A stretch of DNA of 64,000 bases from Bin5 sp009843665 (GTDB lineage Bacteria; Chloroflexota; Anaerolineae; Caldilineales; Caldilineaceae). Made by a program: the position numbers and the translations under genes. The first letter of the stretch is position 1; the number at the start of each line of letters is the position of its first letter. The stretch spans positions 496,001 to 560,000 of the forward strand of contig OZ244818.1 of NCBI GenBank assembly GCA_965220285.1, in the 5' to 3' direction. Of this stretch, positions 1 to 9,293 are shown piece after piece. The notes beneath the pieces are model-generated. The model was not told where the DNA came from and did not search any database. It saw only the letters and a program-made list of their open reading frames with translations.

Positions 1-1
1 A

Positions 2-142
2 CCACGGTTCCGCAATCAGTTCGCGGGTGAGGCTGCCGACGCGACGATGCTCCTTTTCAGCGCATTGCCGGTGATTATCATCTACGCACTGATGCAGAAA
101 TGGTTTATGAGGGGGTTGACCGAAGGGGCAATCAAGTTCTAG
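2..142 (+). CDS. Carbohydrate ABC transporter permease, C-terminal end (partial)
   Basis: The reading frame is open from the left edge and stops at TAG 140-142, so only the last 46 residues are visible. They hold one hydrophobic stretch (ALPVIIIYALMQKWF) followed by a short tail, MRGLTEGAIKF. That tail matches the end of MalG-type inner-membrane permeases, which usually finish with a Q-x-x-F-x-x-GL-x-x-GA-x-K pattern. The protein would form half of the membrane channel of a sugar importer, with its partner permease and binding protein to the left. The family call rests on the tail alone. The next gene is convergent and probably a separate transcript. Confidence 0.7.
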   Translation, partial: PRFRNQFAGEAADATMLLFSALPVIIIYALMQKWFMRGLTEGAIKF

Positions 143-334
143 TCGTTGACAGTTTGCTTACTTTACCGAGAAGTGAGAACGGCTGGGAGTTCTTCGCAAC
201 CTAAGAGGTTCGCGGAGCGATTCCGGTCGACGAGAGTCGGTATACCTGTTTGGCCCAAGACTCAATCCGCGTTTCCGCCGGGAAACGCTTTTTTCTTTCC
301 GCAGCCGGCTGCCATTGGCGACGAGGACGGTTCC

Positions 335-1600
335 CTAGACCAATCCAAGCTCTTCGTCGATCTCCAACTGGTAGGCGTCGACCTTCTCTGACAGCACCTC
401 ATCCATCGAAAGAGCCCTACCTGCCTCGCTTGATTCCAGCATCGCGTAGGATAGTGCAACCGAGCGCGTCCCCTGGGTTGGATCGACTTCAATGCCCCCG
501 CCGTCTTCGATTGCGAGGCCCAGTTCGCCATATTCGGTGGCGAGCAGTTTGCGGTCGGTCAAGGGAAAGGGGAAGTCATAGCCCCATAGACGGTCGCCGC
601 CGAAGAGCGCAGCTGTGATGGGCTCCAGGTGGAAGTCCGGCACAAGATCCAGGAGGCTTGCGTCGCAGATCGATTCGCCGTCTTTGTGCAGCGTGATGAG
701 TTGGCCGGATCGGTCGGGGGCCAGATCGAGCGAACCGGCAGAGCCGTGGATCTGGCGCGTCCACACGCCCTGGCCGTGTGCAGCGTGGTCCTCTATGAAC
801 TGGCAGACTGCGCCGTTTTCGAAAAGCAGCGTGGCATAGGAGGCGTCTTCGGCTGTGGCTTCAAACTCCGCCGGCATCTGCCTCTGCCACTTGCCGTAAA
901 CGCCGGCAGGATTGCTGGAAGACTGGCCTTCCGGTCCGGCCGCCGGGTTGTATCGGATTGGTTCGTGCAGGCGGGACTGGGCGTATACGGTGCTAACGGG
1001 ACCGAGGTAGAATTCGAGAATGTCGGCAAAGTGGACGCCCACGTCCAGGAGGACGCCGCTTTCGTTTTTCTGGTGCCGCCAGACGGAGATGGTCATGTGG
1101 CTACCGCCGCCCATGGTGTTATGTATCATCAGGCGCGGCGACCCGATTACGCCGGCATCCAAGAGGGCTTTTCCGAGCCGATTCATGGGATCGCGGCGGT
1201 AGTTCTCGGCCACGCTGACGATAGTCCCGCTCCTTTCGGCGGCCTGGCGAATGCGATTGCAGGCGCGTACGGTCAGACCTACCGGCTTCTCGATCATGGC
1301 ATGCCAACCGCGTTCCAACGCTTCTTCGGCAACTGTATGGTGGGAGCGGGGGGTTGTCGTAATATCGACGGCCGCTACGCCCAGGGCTTCGAGCTCCTCC
1401 AAAGATTCGACAACCTGTGGGCGCACGCCCAGACGTTCTTCGGCGTCGTCAGCCAGCGACTCTGCGTTCGCGCGAACGGGGTCGCAGGCTCCGACCAGTT
1501 CGAAGGGCGAGAGTCCGGCGTTATGCAGTTCAGCCAGGCCGTACAGATGGCGATGGCCCATGCCACCGCAACCAACGATAGCGAGAGGGATCTTATCCAT
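335..1600 (-). CDS. Gfo/Idh/MocA family NAD(P)-dependent oxidoreductase
   Basis: A 421-residue cytoplasmic dehydrogenase. The N-terminal Rossmann fold starts with IVGCGGMGHRH (residues 8-18), the family's GxGxxG dinucleotide site, and D at the end of the second strand (ACDP). EKPVGLTV near residue 105 carries the lysine of the family EKP motif. The C-terminal half is the alpha/beta substrate domain, with GGGSHMT and LLDVGVHFADIL, where the conserved histidine sits. It is somewhat longer than the usual 330-390 residues. Such enzymes oxidise or reduce sugars, inositols or their acids; the substrate cannot be told from sequence. The start ATG at 1600 has AAGGA upstream. The sugar ABC permease end next to it (opposite strand) fits a sugar-use locus. 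Confidence 0.85.
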   Translation of the reverse strand: MDKIPLAIVGCGGMGHRHLYGLAELHNAGLSPFELVGACDPVRANAESLADDAEERLGVRPQVVESLEELEALGVAAVDITTTPRSHHTVAEEALERGWHAMIEKPVGLTVRACNRIRQAAERSGTIVSVAENYRRDPMNRLGKALLDAGVIGSPRLMIHNTMGGGSHMTISVWRHQKNESGVLLDVGVHFADILEFYLGPVSTVYAQSRLHEPIRYNPAAGPEGQSSSNPAGVYGKWQRQMPAEFEATAEDASYATLLFENGAVCQFIEDHAAHGQGVWTRQIHGSAGSLDLAPDRSGQLITLHKDGESICDASLLDLVPDFHLEPITAALFGGDRLWGYDFPFPLTDRKLLATEYGELGLAIEDGGGIEVDPTQGTRSVALSYAMLESSEAGRALSMDEVLSEKVDAYQLEIDEELGLV

Positions 1601-1683
1601 GAGGGGTCCTTTTTTCGATGTGGCGGCTATTGAAATGCTAATGGACGCAGAAATCGGAGCACTGCTTGTACTGGTTGGGGCGG

Positions 1684-2091
1684 CTACTCTTCATTCTTGA
1701 GGAGCTGCACACTGGATGCGTAAAACAGGAGAGGCAGGGTCAGGTCCAACAGAGACCAAAGCCAGCCCTGAGAGTTAGCAGGGTCGGAAAACTGGAAGCC
1801 AACATAGTTGTAGAGAAGGCCGAAAAACAGCGCGATACCAGAATAGAATACTGCGTTTGCCTCAAGGTACTCCCTGGTAATGGCATCTTCAGAAGAGGCA
1901 TTTAATAGACGTTTGCGTTGGTAGGCGTAGTAAACCACGATAATCATACCCAAGACGAGGAGCGGATCAAGGATCCGGTAAACTGTGTCGGCCACGCCTT
2001 CCCCTGTGGGGTCATAGAACTGGGACGCAATGTATTGCACATAGGTCACTACGGCAAGAACTCTAAGATAGATCGAGAACAGCGACTTCAT
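1684..2091 (-). CDS. Small membrane protein of unknown function
   Basis: A 135-residue protein starting at the ATG at 2091, chosen because a strong GGAGGAGGAG ribosome-binding site lies directly upstream (2093-2104). A longer frame reaches 2142 but has no such site. I see about four hydrophobic segments: LFSIYLRVLAVVTYVQYIAS, LLVLGMIIVVYYAY, FYSGIALFFGLLYNYVGF and SLLDLTLPLLFYASSV, separated by short polar loops. It resembles uncharacterised Chloroflexota membrane proteins, but I recognise no named family. It lies 83 bases upstream of the Gfo/Idh/MocA gene on the same strand and could be co-transcribed with it. Confidence 0.65.
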   Translation of the reverse strand: MKSLFSIYLRVLAVVTYVQYIASQFYDPTGEGVADTVYRILDPLLVLGMIIVVYYAYQRKRLLNASSEDAITREYLEANAVFYSGIALFFGLLYNYVGFQFSDPANSQGWLWSLLDLTLPLLFYASSVQLLKNEE

Positions 2092-2330
2092 GCTCCTCCT
2101 CCTCGTAAACTGTTCCGGCCATTGAAAGTCCTGGAGGCGCAAGATTGGTACAAAGACTTCGCCAGAGAGGGGGAATGAAGATGGTCGCGAAGGAAGTATG
2201 ACGAAGTTTAATTTTCGGCGCGGGGTTCGCAGTTACTCAGTCAAATATATCTCAGTCACTCACCGTTGGAAAAATGGTTCCTACGCGGTCAAAGCATGTT
2301 GTCGGTATACGCCGGCATGGGCCAAGTTGT

Positions 2331-4706
2331 TCAGTGGGAATCACTGTATTGCAGATGGGCGATCGTTGTTTCCGCTTCCCAGACGCCTAGTTCTACGGTT
2401 GGCTTAAGAGATTCAGTATCGTATACGACAATGCGTAACTCGTATGCGCCGAAAGGCAGGTCAGCCGGGAATTCAATGAGGTGAAGCGAATCAAAGGGTT
2501 CGGACTGCTCTCCTTCTCCGGTGGAAGAATGATCCGTCCTCCATAAAACGTAGTCTTTCTGGAGGACGCCGCTGCCCTCATCGTTGTGGAGCCTCAGGGA
2601 TATTGCGAAATCAGTTCCCAGTTGAGGAGCGGTCTGCCATTGCAATGCCAGCCAGAAGGGACTGCCCTCTTTCAAATCAAGAGGAGACTGCGATGACTGT
2701 TGCTCTCTGCCCTGGCCAGCAGCCAGCCCCGTGAGGGCTATGCCGCCATCGTAATTGACTGTCAGCGGATCCAGGAATTCGTACAATGTCCAAGGGCGGT
2801 CCAGGGAGATTTCAGTGTAGTTCCGGATTTGAAAGTCGGTGTACTGCTCCGCGCCCACATAGAGACCGTATTTGTCAAAGAGGACTGCCAGACGTTGATC
2901 TTCGTCCCCGACCCAAATGACATCGTTACTCCAGTCTACCACTTTCACTTCGGAAAGGGATTGGGAGGTCGTCAAGGCGGCTTCAATTTGGTGAGCAAAT
3001 TCGGGCATGGCCGTGTGAACGAGATGAACTGGAACTTCACCTTGATACAGGTATTCGAAACTGTATTGCCACAGGTAACCTGGGACCAAAAACACGGTAC
3101 TTCCATCTGATGGCTGGTTATTCACCACTTGAATGAGGTCGGTCCACCCTGTCCCGTAGGCCCTTTGGATCTCGGGTGCGGATGCCCATTTGTGGAAATA
3201 GTCGCGATAGGTGAATACGCCCTGAACCAGGATGGCAAGGCCGACCAGAACCGCGAGAACAGTGCAGGCTCTGGCATCTGTTACATGGGTAAAGCGACGC
3301 CTGGCGAACAGGAAGGCTTCCCAGATGCCAACGGCTACGAGCAGATAGATGGCGGGTATCGCGCCAATCATGCGAATGGTATTGGGTGGGACGGAAGTTA
3401 TTTCTCTTGCAAGAACAGCCGGCAGAATCAGCAAGACAAGCCAGAGCAACAGCAGGCGATAGGCGGGCCGCCTTCGCCATTGCCAAGCTGCCGCCCCCAC
3501 GCCAAGCCAGAAGAAGAGCGCCTGCCAGAGGTACAACACGGGCTTTCCCACCAGATTGTGGCGCGGGAGAAGGTCGCCACGGAATCCAAAGGCCAGTACA
3601 TAACCCCACAGATTGTTCAGAAAGGTTCCCAATGGGTTTCCCAAGTTGCGCTCGGTATCGAAGACCCAAGTCTGTGCACTGCGCAGGAAGAAGTGATCGG
3701 GATTTTGTGCAAAGTGAAGGAGAATTGGCGCAGCAACCAAGCCGGCGAATACGACGAAGATACTTGCCTTCTGCCATTCAGCCTTGGAGGGCAAGGCGAT
3801 GTGATGAAAGCGATTCGGAGGAGAACTTTCGTTCCCTTCTTGCAATTCTACATCGGTTCTGACCCGTGGAAACAGAAAACTCAGGCCGAACAGGAGGAAG
3901 AGAAAGGGAGTGAATCGTGCTGTAATGTACGTATAAGGCAGCAGACCGGTACACATACCTGCCAGCGCGATTCGCCACCAGTTTCCAGACGCTGCAGCCC
4001 GTACAATGTGCCCAGCTGAAGACTGTCCAGTTGACTTGTCGTTTGAGGAGAAGGGCCGCTCATCGTGCGACCACGCCCACCAGAGCAGGGCCAAGCTCAG
4101 GCTGAGAAAGAATGGGAGGAAGCTGCCTCTGAGGGCTGTTCGCCCGATGACTGTTTGCCCGAGGGAAACTGCCAGCAGACCCGCGCCCACTCCGCCGATC
4201 AGTAGTCCTCGCCAAGGCGTAGGCCTGCCGCTATGTTCGTCGCGCCCGAAAAGTACCCAGCCCAGCCGGAAGAGAACAAAGACGGTGCCCGCGCTGATTA
4301 GTGCCGTAGGTAGACGCACTGCCAGCACGGTCCTTCCCAGGAAGGAGGTCGCGAGGGCAATCGCATACACAATCATGCCCTCGCGGCCGTTGTTCTCGGG
4401 AAAGAATGGGGCGTGCTCTCCCTGCAACACCTGCAGTGCGTTTACACCGTGCGTTCCTTCATCATGATGCAGGCCGGGCGGGAGTTCCGATAGGCGATGC
4501 AGGCGCAAAATCGAGACTGCCACGGCGAGAGTAAGTAGAATCGCCGTGGCTGCCATCGTGAGCCGTACGGGTTCTCCCCCTAAATGTTGGCCAACTTTTT
4601 TCACATCAGACCCGAGCGTTGGCGATTCACCCGCTCCCCTCGCAGAGACTACGTTTCCCTCGCGATTACCCTCAGATAGTTGCCCTGGTCGAGACTGATC
4701 CACCAA
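2331..4706 (-). CDS. GT39/ArnT-like polytopic membrane glycosyltransferase (copy A)
   Basis: A membrane protein of up to 791 residues. A hydrophilic N-terminus of about 45 residues precedes the first membrane helix, then a loop with HHDEG, which occupies the place of the acidic catalytic motif of GT39/PMT and ArnT enzymes (polyprenyl-phosphate-sugar donors, extracytoplasmic active site). Roughly ten more helices follow to about residue 480, then a soluble C-terminal domain of about 300 residues ending in a beta-rich part (SLKPTVELGVWE). The start is uncertain: the frame begins at TTG 4706, and the first in-frame ATG is at 4556, at the first helix. It lies 15 bases after copy B, so the two are surely co-transcribed. 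Acceptor and sugar are unknown. Confidence 0.75.
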   Translation of the reverse strand: MVDQSRPGQLSEGNREGNVVSARGAGESPTLGSDVKKVGQHLGGEPVRLTMAATAILLTLAVAVSILRLHRLSELPPGLHHDEGTHGVNALQVLQGEHAPFFPENNGREGMIVYAIALATSFLGRTVLAVRLPTALISAGTVFVLFRLGWVLFGRDEHSGRPTPWRGLLIGGVGAGLLAVSLGQTVIGRTALRGSFLPFFLSLSLALLWWAWSHDERPFSSNDKSTGQSSAGHIVRAAASGNWWRIALAGMCTGLLPYTYITARFTPFLFLLFGLSFLFPRVRTDVELQEGNESSPPNRFHHIALPSKAEWQKASIFVVFAGLVAAPILLHFAQNPDHFFLRSAQTWVFDTERNLGNPLGTFLNNLWGYVLAFGFRGDLLPRHNLVGKPVLYLWQALFFWLGVGAAAWQWRRRPAYRLLLLWLVLLILPAVLAREITSVPPNTIRMIGAIPAIYLLVAVGIWEAFLFARRRFTHVTDARACTVLAVLVGLAILVQGVFTYRDYFHKWASAPEIQRAYGTGWTDLIQVVNNQPSDGSTVFLVPGYLWQYSFEYLYQGEVPVHLVHTAMPEFAHQIEAALTTSQSLSEVKVVDWSNDVIWVGDEDQRLAVLFDKYGLYVGAEQYTDFQIRNYTEISLDRPWTLYEFLDPLTVNYDGGIALTGLAAGQGREQQSSQSPLDLKEGSPFWLALQWQTAPQLGTDFAISLRLHNDEGSGVLQKDYVLWRTDHSSTGEGEQSEPFDSLHLIEFPADLPFGAYELRIVVYDTESLKPTVELGVWEAETTIAHLQYSDSH

Positions 4707-4721
4707 GGCCGCTTTGCTTAA

Positions 4722-6908
4722 TCAATGGGATTCTGAGACTTGTAGATTGGCTATGACTGCCTCAGGCTCCCAGACACCGAGTTCGACGGTGGGTTTGAGA
4801 GATTCATAGTCATAGACGACCAGGCGGAGCTCGTATTCGCCGGGCTTGAGGTCTGGGGGAATCTCCATGTGGTAGAGCGTTTCGACCGGTTGCTCCGGGG
4901 TCCAGTTGCTTGTACGGGAATAGTTGGGGTTGAGGAGGACGATGTCCCTCTGGTAGACTCCACCACCCTCTGAGTCGTGCAGGCGGAGGGATACCGCATA
5001 TTCTTTGTCCAGACCAGGGGCGGTCTGCCACTGCTTGGCGATCCAGAAAGTGCGTTCCGGTCCCAAGTTGATCTGTTGCTGCGTGGAAAGTTGCGTATTC
5101 CCCTTTCCCAAGGCGATCCCCAAAAGAGATATGCCTCCGTCATAGTCTACAGATGGAGGCCCTAAACTCTCATAGAAAGTCCACGAACTGTCGAGAGTTA
5201 TGTCGGAGAAGGTGTGAATTTGAAAGTATTCGTGTTGTTCGCTTCCAAGATATGTACCATATTTCTCAAGGAGAGCTACAGTATATTCTTCGCCTCCACC
5301 GATCCATCCCAGCTCGTTATTCCAGTCTACAACTCTCACGCTGGAGACTTCCTCGTTGGCCTCAAGGATGGATTCGATTCTTTGGGGGAGATGTGTCATG
5401 GTCGAGTGAATGACGTGTGCAGGCGCATCCCCTTGGTAGAGGTAGTCGAAACCGTAATGGCCGTTCGACAGGTGATAGGGTATCAGAAAGACTGACTTGG
5501 CGTCCGATGGTTGCTTGTTCAAAACCTGGGCCGCTTCGGCTATTTCGGCGTCGGCCGCGGCGTAGTATTGAGGCGTGCCCACCCACTCGTAGAAGTAGGT
5601 GCGATAGGCGATCATGCCCTGAACCAGAATGAAGCCGGTGACAAGAACACCCACAGCGGCTGCGGCGGCAGTGGCGTTGTTGAGGGAAATACGACCTCTG
5701 AGGAGGCGAGCCGTTTCCCAGATGCCGACGCCCACGAGAAGGTAGGCGGCCGGCGCGGCTCCGATAATTCGCAGTGAGTTGGGACCTTGGCCTCTGTTAA
5801 ATGCCAGCATCGCAGGCAGCAGCATCACGCCAAGCCAGAGCAAAAGGAGACGGTAGGCGGGACGTTTCCGCCAGCGCCACAGAGAGATGGCCACGCCCGC
5901 CCAGAAAAACAACGCTTCCCAGGTGTTTAGCAGGGGTTTTCCGGCGAAATTGTATTCCCAGTTGCGGTCACCTCTAGCACCGAAGATCAGGAGATATTCC
6001 ACCACGTTGTTCAGGAACGCGCCCAACCGTGTACGGTGACTGTCCAGTGAGAGCGAGATTTCCCTGCTGCGAAAGAAGAAATCTTCGGGATGGAGGATGA
6101 AATAGATTAGAATCGGCGCGGCTACCAAGCCGGCAGCGGCGACAAAAGCGGCAGCCTTGTGCCAGTCAGCCTTGACCCTTGCCTTTGCGACAGCACCAAA
6201 AGGGACCAGGAAACTCAAACCGAAGAGTAGATACAGGAAGGGAGCAAAGCGGGCCGGGATATAGGTGTATAGCAACAGGCCTGCGCATGCCCCTGCCAGC
6301 CCAAGCCCCCACCAGGATGTTTTGCGGCCGCCATTATGGCCCCATGAACGCCAGAGAAGAGCCAGACTGAGAGCGAGAATAAGCGGCAGGAAGTTGGCCC
6401 TGAACCCCCCGCGCGCAAGGAAGGTCTGGCCGATGGAAGCCGCCATCAGTCCTGCGGCAACGCCTGCGACGGTAAGTCCCCGCCAAGGCCTGAGCTGGCC
6501 GCTCTGTTCATCTCGACCAAACAGGAGCAGGCCGAGCCAGAATACGGCAAAAACTGCCCCTGCACTGGCCAATGCCGGGGGCAGATGAAAGGCCAGTAGT
6601 GAGGGACCCAGAAAGTGCGTAGCGAGGGCAGTGGCGTAGATGGCCAGCGCCTCGCGGCCGCTCGCCTTTTCGGCAAAGAATACATTGTGATGTCCCTGCA
6701 AGACTTGCAGGGCGTCCACGCCATTCGCCCCTTCATCATTGATGATGCCAGGTGGAAAGTCGGAGATGCGATAGAGTCGCATCAGCACGACAACTACAGT
6801 CAAGGCGATCACAATCACCACAGCAACCAGAGGAACAAGAACATGCTCCTTCCCCCGGGTCTTGGTCACGTTGTGTGAAGATTGAACTACAGAAACCCTA
6901 TCAGGCAT
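4722..6908 (-). CDS. GT39/ArnT-like polytopic membrane glycosyltransferase (copy B)
   Basis: A 728-residue paralogue of the downstream gene with the same plan: short polar N-terminus, first helix, acidic loop motif INDEGANGVDALQVLQG, about ten membrane segments, and a soluble C-terminal domain. Its last 26 residues are almost the same as those of copy A (SLKPTVELGVWE, then closely matching residues). The ATG at 6908 is chosen because GAGGAG lies just upstream (6912-6917); the longer frame to 6944 lacks a site. In family terms it would transfer a sugar from a lipid-phosphate carrier outside the membrane. Likely first gene of a two-gene operon. Confidence 0.78.
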   Translation of the reverse strand: MPDRVSVVQSSHNVTKTRGKEHVLVPLVAVVIVIALTVVVVLMRLYRISDFPPGIINDEGANGVDALQVLQGHHNVFFAEKASGREALAIYATALATHFLGPSLLAFHLPPALASAGAVFAVFWLGLLLFGRDEQSGQLRPWRGLTVAGVAAGLMAASIGQTFLARGGFRANFLPLILALSLALLWRSWGHNGGRKTSWWGLGLAGACAGLLLYTYIPARFAPFLYLLFGLSFLVPFGAVAKARVKADWHKAAAFVAAAGLVAAPILIYFILHPEDFFFRSREISLSLDSHRTRLGAFLNNVVEYLLIFGARGDRNWEYNFAGKPLLNTWEALFFWAGVAISLWRWRKRPAYRLLLLWLGVMLLPAMLAFNRGQGPNSLRIIGAAPAAYLLVGVGIWETARLLRGRISLNNATAAAAAVGVLVTGFILVQGMIAYRTYFYEWVGTPQYYAAADAEIAEAAQVLNKQPSDAKSVFLIPYHLSNGHYGFDYLYQGDAPAHVIHSTMTHLPQRIESILEANEEVSSVRVVDWNNELGWIGGGEEYTVALLEKYGTYLGSEQHEYFQIHTFSDITLDSSWTFYESLGPPSVDYDGGISLLGIALGKGNTQLSTQQQINLGPERTFWIAKQWQTAPGLDKEYAVSLRLHDSEGGGVYQRDIVLLNPNYSRTSNWTPEQPVETLYHMEIPPDLKPGEYELRLVVYDYESLKPTVELGVWEPEAVIANLQVSESH

Positions 6909-6960
6909 TTTCTCCTCTTGATTGTCACCTGCCGCTTTTCCCACGCACTTGGTTGATCCG

Positions 6961-7011
6961 AAAGTCGGATGAACGGACTTGAGAGACAGGACTTCTGTCC
7001 GAAAAGTCGGA
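6961..7011. repeat. Two 9-base direct repeats upstream of the GT39-like operon
   Basis: AAAGTCGGA occurs at 6961-6969 and again at 7003-7011, starts 42 bases apart (about four helical turns). A small inverted repeat (GACAG...CTGTC) lies between them. This is upstream of the operon that starts at 6908, so it could be a paired regulator site, but no promoter consensus is clear here. Chance cannot be excluded. Confidence 0.25.
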
Positions 7012-7173
7012 ATCGCTCGAGGCTTGTCTAGAGGGTCGACAAATCAACGACGAGGCGGGACCAGAACGGGAGGCCCTGAGACGCCGGGAATCTCACTGGC
7101 TCATCAAGTTTCGCGAAGGGATTTCGTGAGTCGACGGGCCGTTTACCGAGGCGTTCCAGGAGCCTATCAGCCG

Positions 7174-8280
7174 TTACGGTAGGCTCTTGTCGTGGTGGCT
7201 TAGTGGTTCGGCCCCGTCTGCAGTGACCAGAAAGGCGTCTTCCAAGCGAACGGCGGTTACGCCAGGGATATAGATTCCCGGCTCCAGCATGATCACATTG
7301 CCTTCCTGGAACTGCTCCTGGTTGTAGGGGACGATTCGAGGCGCTTCGTGGCCGGTCAATCCGATTCCGTGGCCGGTGTGGTGGGGATAGACTTCGTAAC
7401 CGCCTGAAGCCATGAAGCTGCGTACTTTGGCGTCCACTTCCTTCGCTACCTCGCCCGGACGAATGAGAGAGACTGCATAGGCGAGGGCTTCCTCAACAAA
7501 TCTGTGCAATTCAACCTGCTGTGCCGTTGGCTGTTCGGCATAATAGGTTGCGCAGCTGTCGGTCCAGTAGCCGTCAACTACGACGCTCAGATCGAGAATG
7601 AAGGAATCGTTGGCAATGATTTCAAAATCCAGAGGTGCGGCGCTCATGTTTGCCGGTCGATGGCCGACTATGCAGTCATTGCCCATCTGCATCCATTTGC
7701 CTGCCTCTCGCTCCACAGCGGTCTGCACTTCGGTCCAGACGTCGATCTCGCGCTGGCCCAGACGCACGGCTTTGCGGCCGGCTTCGTGGCCGATGGTTGT
7801 CAGGCGGAAGCCCTCGCGGATGCGGTCCAGTTCCTCCTCGGTTTTGACCGCACGCAGCGGCAACAGCCAGCCTTCGAGCGACAGAGGTTCGCCGCCTGGC
7901 AACGCCTCGCGGAGCGCTTGCCACAGTCCCAGAGTCAAGCTCTTTTCCTCGGCACCAACCTGACCGGAAAGCCCTTTGACGCCGGCGACTAGCTCCCGCA
8001 GTGCTTCGGCCAGCCGGGCGGGAGCGTCAATCGGCTGTTGAATCGTATAGCCGACAATCGGAACATACGCACAACCAGTTTCGTCGCCGAAAATGGAGGC
8101 TTCGCCATATCCTTCATCGGCCAGAAGTGTGAAGTTGCCGCGCTCGAAGAGGACCAGGGCAGGCGGGGACAGATTCAGGCCTGTCAGCCAGCGAACACTG
8201 TCGATATCAGAGAAGAGCGCCAGTTCGACACCGGCTTCTTCTAGCATCCGGGTCGTCCGCTGTCTTTGCTGTGCGTGCAT
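7174..8280 (-). CDS. M24 family metallopeptidase (Xaa-Pro aminopeptidase-like)
   Basis: A 368-residue protein with the two-domain plan of prolidase-type enzymes. Residues 1-130 are a creatinase-like N-terminal domain; the rest is the pita-bread domain. The five metal ligands can be placed: D in FILDLSVVVDGYW, D in WTDSCATYY, H in HTGHGIGLTGHEAP, E in MLEPGIY and E in AVRLEDAFLV. Length is normal for the family (350-370). It would remove an N-terminal residue before proline or split a related amide bond in the cytoplasm. The start ATG at 8280 has only a weak ribosome site. An 81-base gap separates it from the aldolase gene upstream on the same strand. Confidence 0.88.
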   Translation of the reverse strand: MHAQQRQRTTRMLEEAGVELALFSDIDSVRWLTGLNLSPPALVLFERGNFTLLADEGYGEASIFGDETGCAYVPIVGYTIQQPIDAPARLAEALRELVAGVKGLSGQVGAEEKSLTLGLWQALREALPGGEPLSLEGWLLPLRAVKTEEELDRIREGFRLTTIGHEAGRKAVRLGQREIDVWTEVQTAVEREAGKWMQMGNDCIVGHRPANMSAAPLDFEIIANDSFILDLSVVVDGYWTDSCATYYAEQPTAQQVELHRFVEEALAYAVSLIRPGEVAKEVDAKVRSFMASGGYEVYPHHTGHGIGLTGHEAPRIVPYNQEQFQEGNVIMLEPGIYIPGVTAVRLEDAFLVTADGAEPLSHHDKSLP

Positions 8281-8361
8281 TGTGGCGTTATGTCCTTGGC
8301 TTCGTAGCTAGCGTAGGCGGGAAACGGTGCGAGATTCAGGATCCAAAGTCCACTTTTCATT

Positions 8362-9243
8362 CTACCACGGCATCTGACGCTTGGAGTACTCCCTCCCGAT
8401 GCGGGCCGCCTCCTCGGTTGCCGAGCCGACCATCACGCCTTCATCGATGCGTTCGACAACGTCGTGGGGGCGCACACCGTTGAGGAAGAAGACGTTGGCC
8501 GCATCGCAGGCCGCCTTCACGCGGGCTCGGGCAGCGCTCATTTCTGTCGGATAGGGCGGGTCGTGGGCGTCGGGATGGCCGAGGCTCATGCCCATGTCGC
8601 CCGGTCCCCACTCGGCGAAGGCGATGCCGGGTACGGCGGCGCTGGCTTCGGCGTTGGCCAGGGCGCGTCTGTTCTCGATCTTGAGGCCGAGCATAATCTC
8701 GCCATCGGGATTTAGCGGCCAGACGTCCGCTCGCCGGACATAGTCCTGAGGTGTCACGCCCCAGATCTCAGCAGCCATGGACTGTCCTCCGGCGCCTCTT
8801 CTGCCCTGGGTCAACCCGTTGGGGCCGTCGGAGAGACCGATATCGTGGACGGGATAGCGGGAGGACTCGACGAAGGCACGGACGGCGCCGGGGGTTTCGG
8901 CGTGGCAGAGCAGGATTCCGTGAACGCCGCGGGCGAGGACTTGCTTTATCATCCAGGCGTTGGCGCGCATCACGTTTTCGTCGGTTCCGTCGGTGGGCAA
9001 GGTGCAGATTACCGTGGGCGTCATGTGTCCGCTTCGGGTCTCGCCGGCGTCGGCCAGTCCGCGCATGAATTCGCCAAGCCCGACGGGGTTGAAGGCGCCA
9101 TGCTCGAATTCCACCATCAGGTAGTCTGCCCAGGTGTCCCTGTGGGCCTTGCCGTTTTCGTAAGTCAGACCGCCGTGTACACCTGTGTAGTAGATGGGTT
9201 GTCCGGCCTCCAGCAGCTCGATTGCTCGGTTTATGCGCGGCAT
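8362..9243 (-). CDS. HpcH/HpaI aldolase / citrate lyase family protein
   Basis: A 293-residue TIM-barrel aldolase of the class II, metal-dependent HpcH/HpaI type, which cleaves 2-keto-3-deoxy acids to pyruvate plus an aldehyde. Visible family features are LMVEFEHGAFNPVGL near residue 45 (the x-EH motif at the end of a strand), IENRRALANAE in the middle (KIE motif) and EWGPGDMGMSLG (the GPxDLs-SLG motif). It is about 35 residues longer than typical HpaI. GAGGGA lies upstream of ATG 9243. It follows the 2-oxoacid dehydrogenase genes by 50 bases, so pyruvate or another 2-oxoacid made here could feed that complex. Substrate not determinable. Confidence 0.85.
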   Translation of the reverse strand: MPRINRAIELLEAGQPIYYTGVHGGLTYENGKAHRDTWADYLMVEFEHGAFNPVGLGEFMRGLADAGETRSGHMTPTVICTLPTDGTDENVMRANAWMIKQVLARGVHGILLCHAETPGAVRAFVESSRYPVHDIGLSDGPNGLTQGRRGAGGQSMAAEIWGVTPQDYVRRADVWPLNPDGEIMLGLKIENRRALANAEASAAVPGIAFAEWGPGDMGMSLGHPDAHDPPYPTEMSAARARVKAACDAANVFFLNGVRPHDVVERIDEGVMVGSATEEAARIGREYSKRQMPW

Positions 9244-9293
9244 ACAGGTCCCTCGCTCTGTATTGAGATCTTTCTGTCGTTGGCGACTCGAAA

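Noticed and set aside
629..1633. 334-codon plus-strand frame opposite the first Gfo/Idh/MocA gene
   Set aside because: No domain; antisense to an enzyme with clear motifs.
7160..7186. Terminator hairpin GAGCCTA/TAGGCTC
   Set aside because: It overlaps the stop codon of the M24 peptidase gene and has no T run on either side; may be chance.
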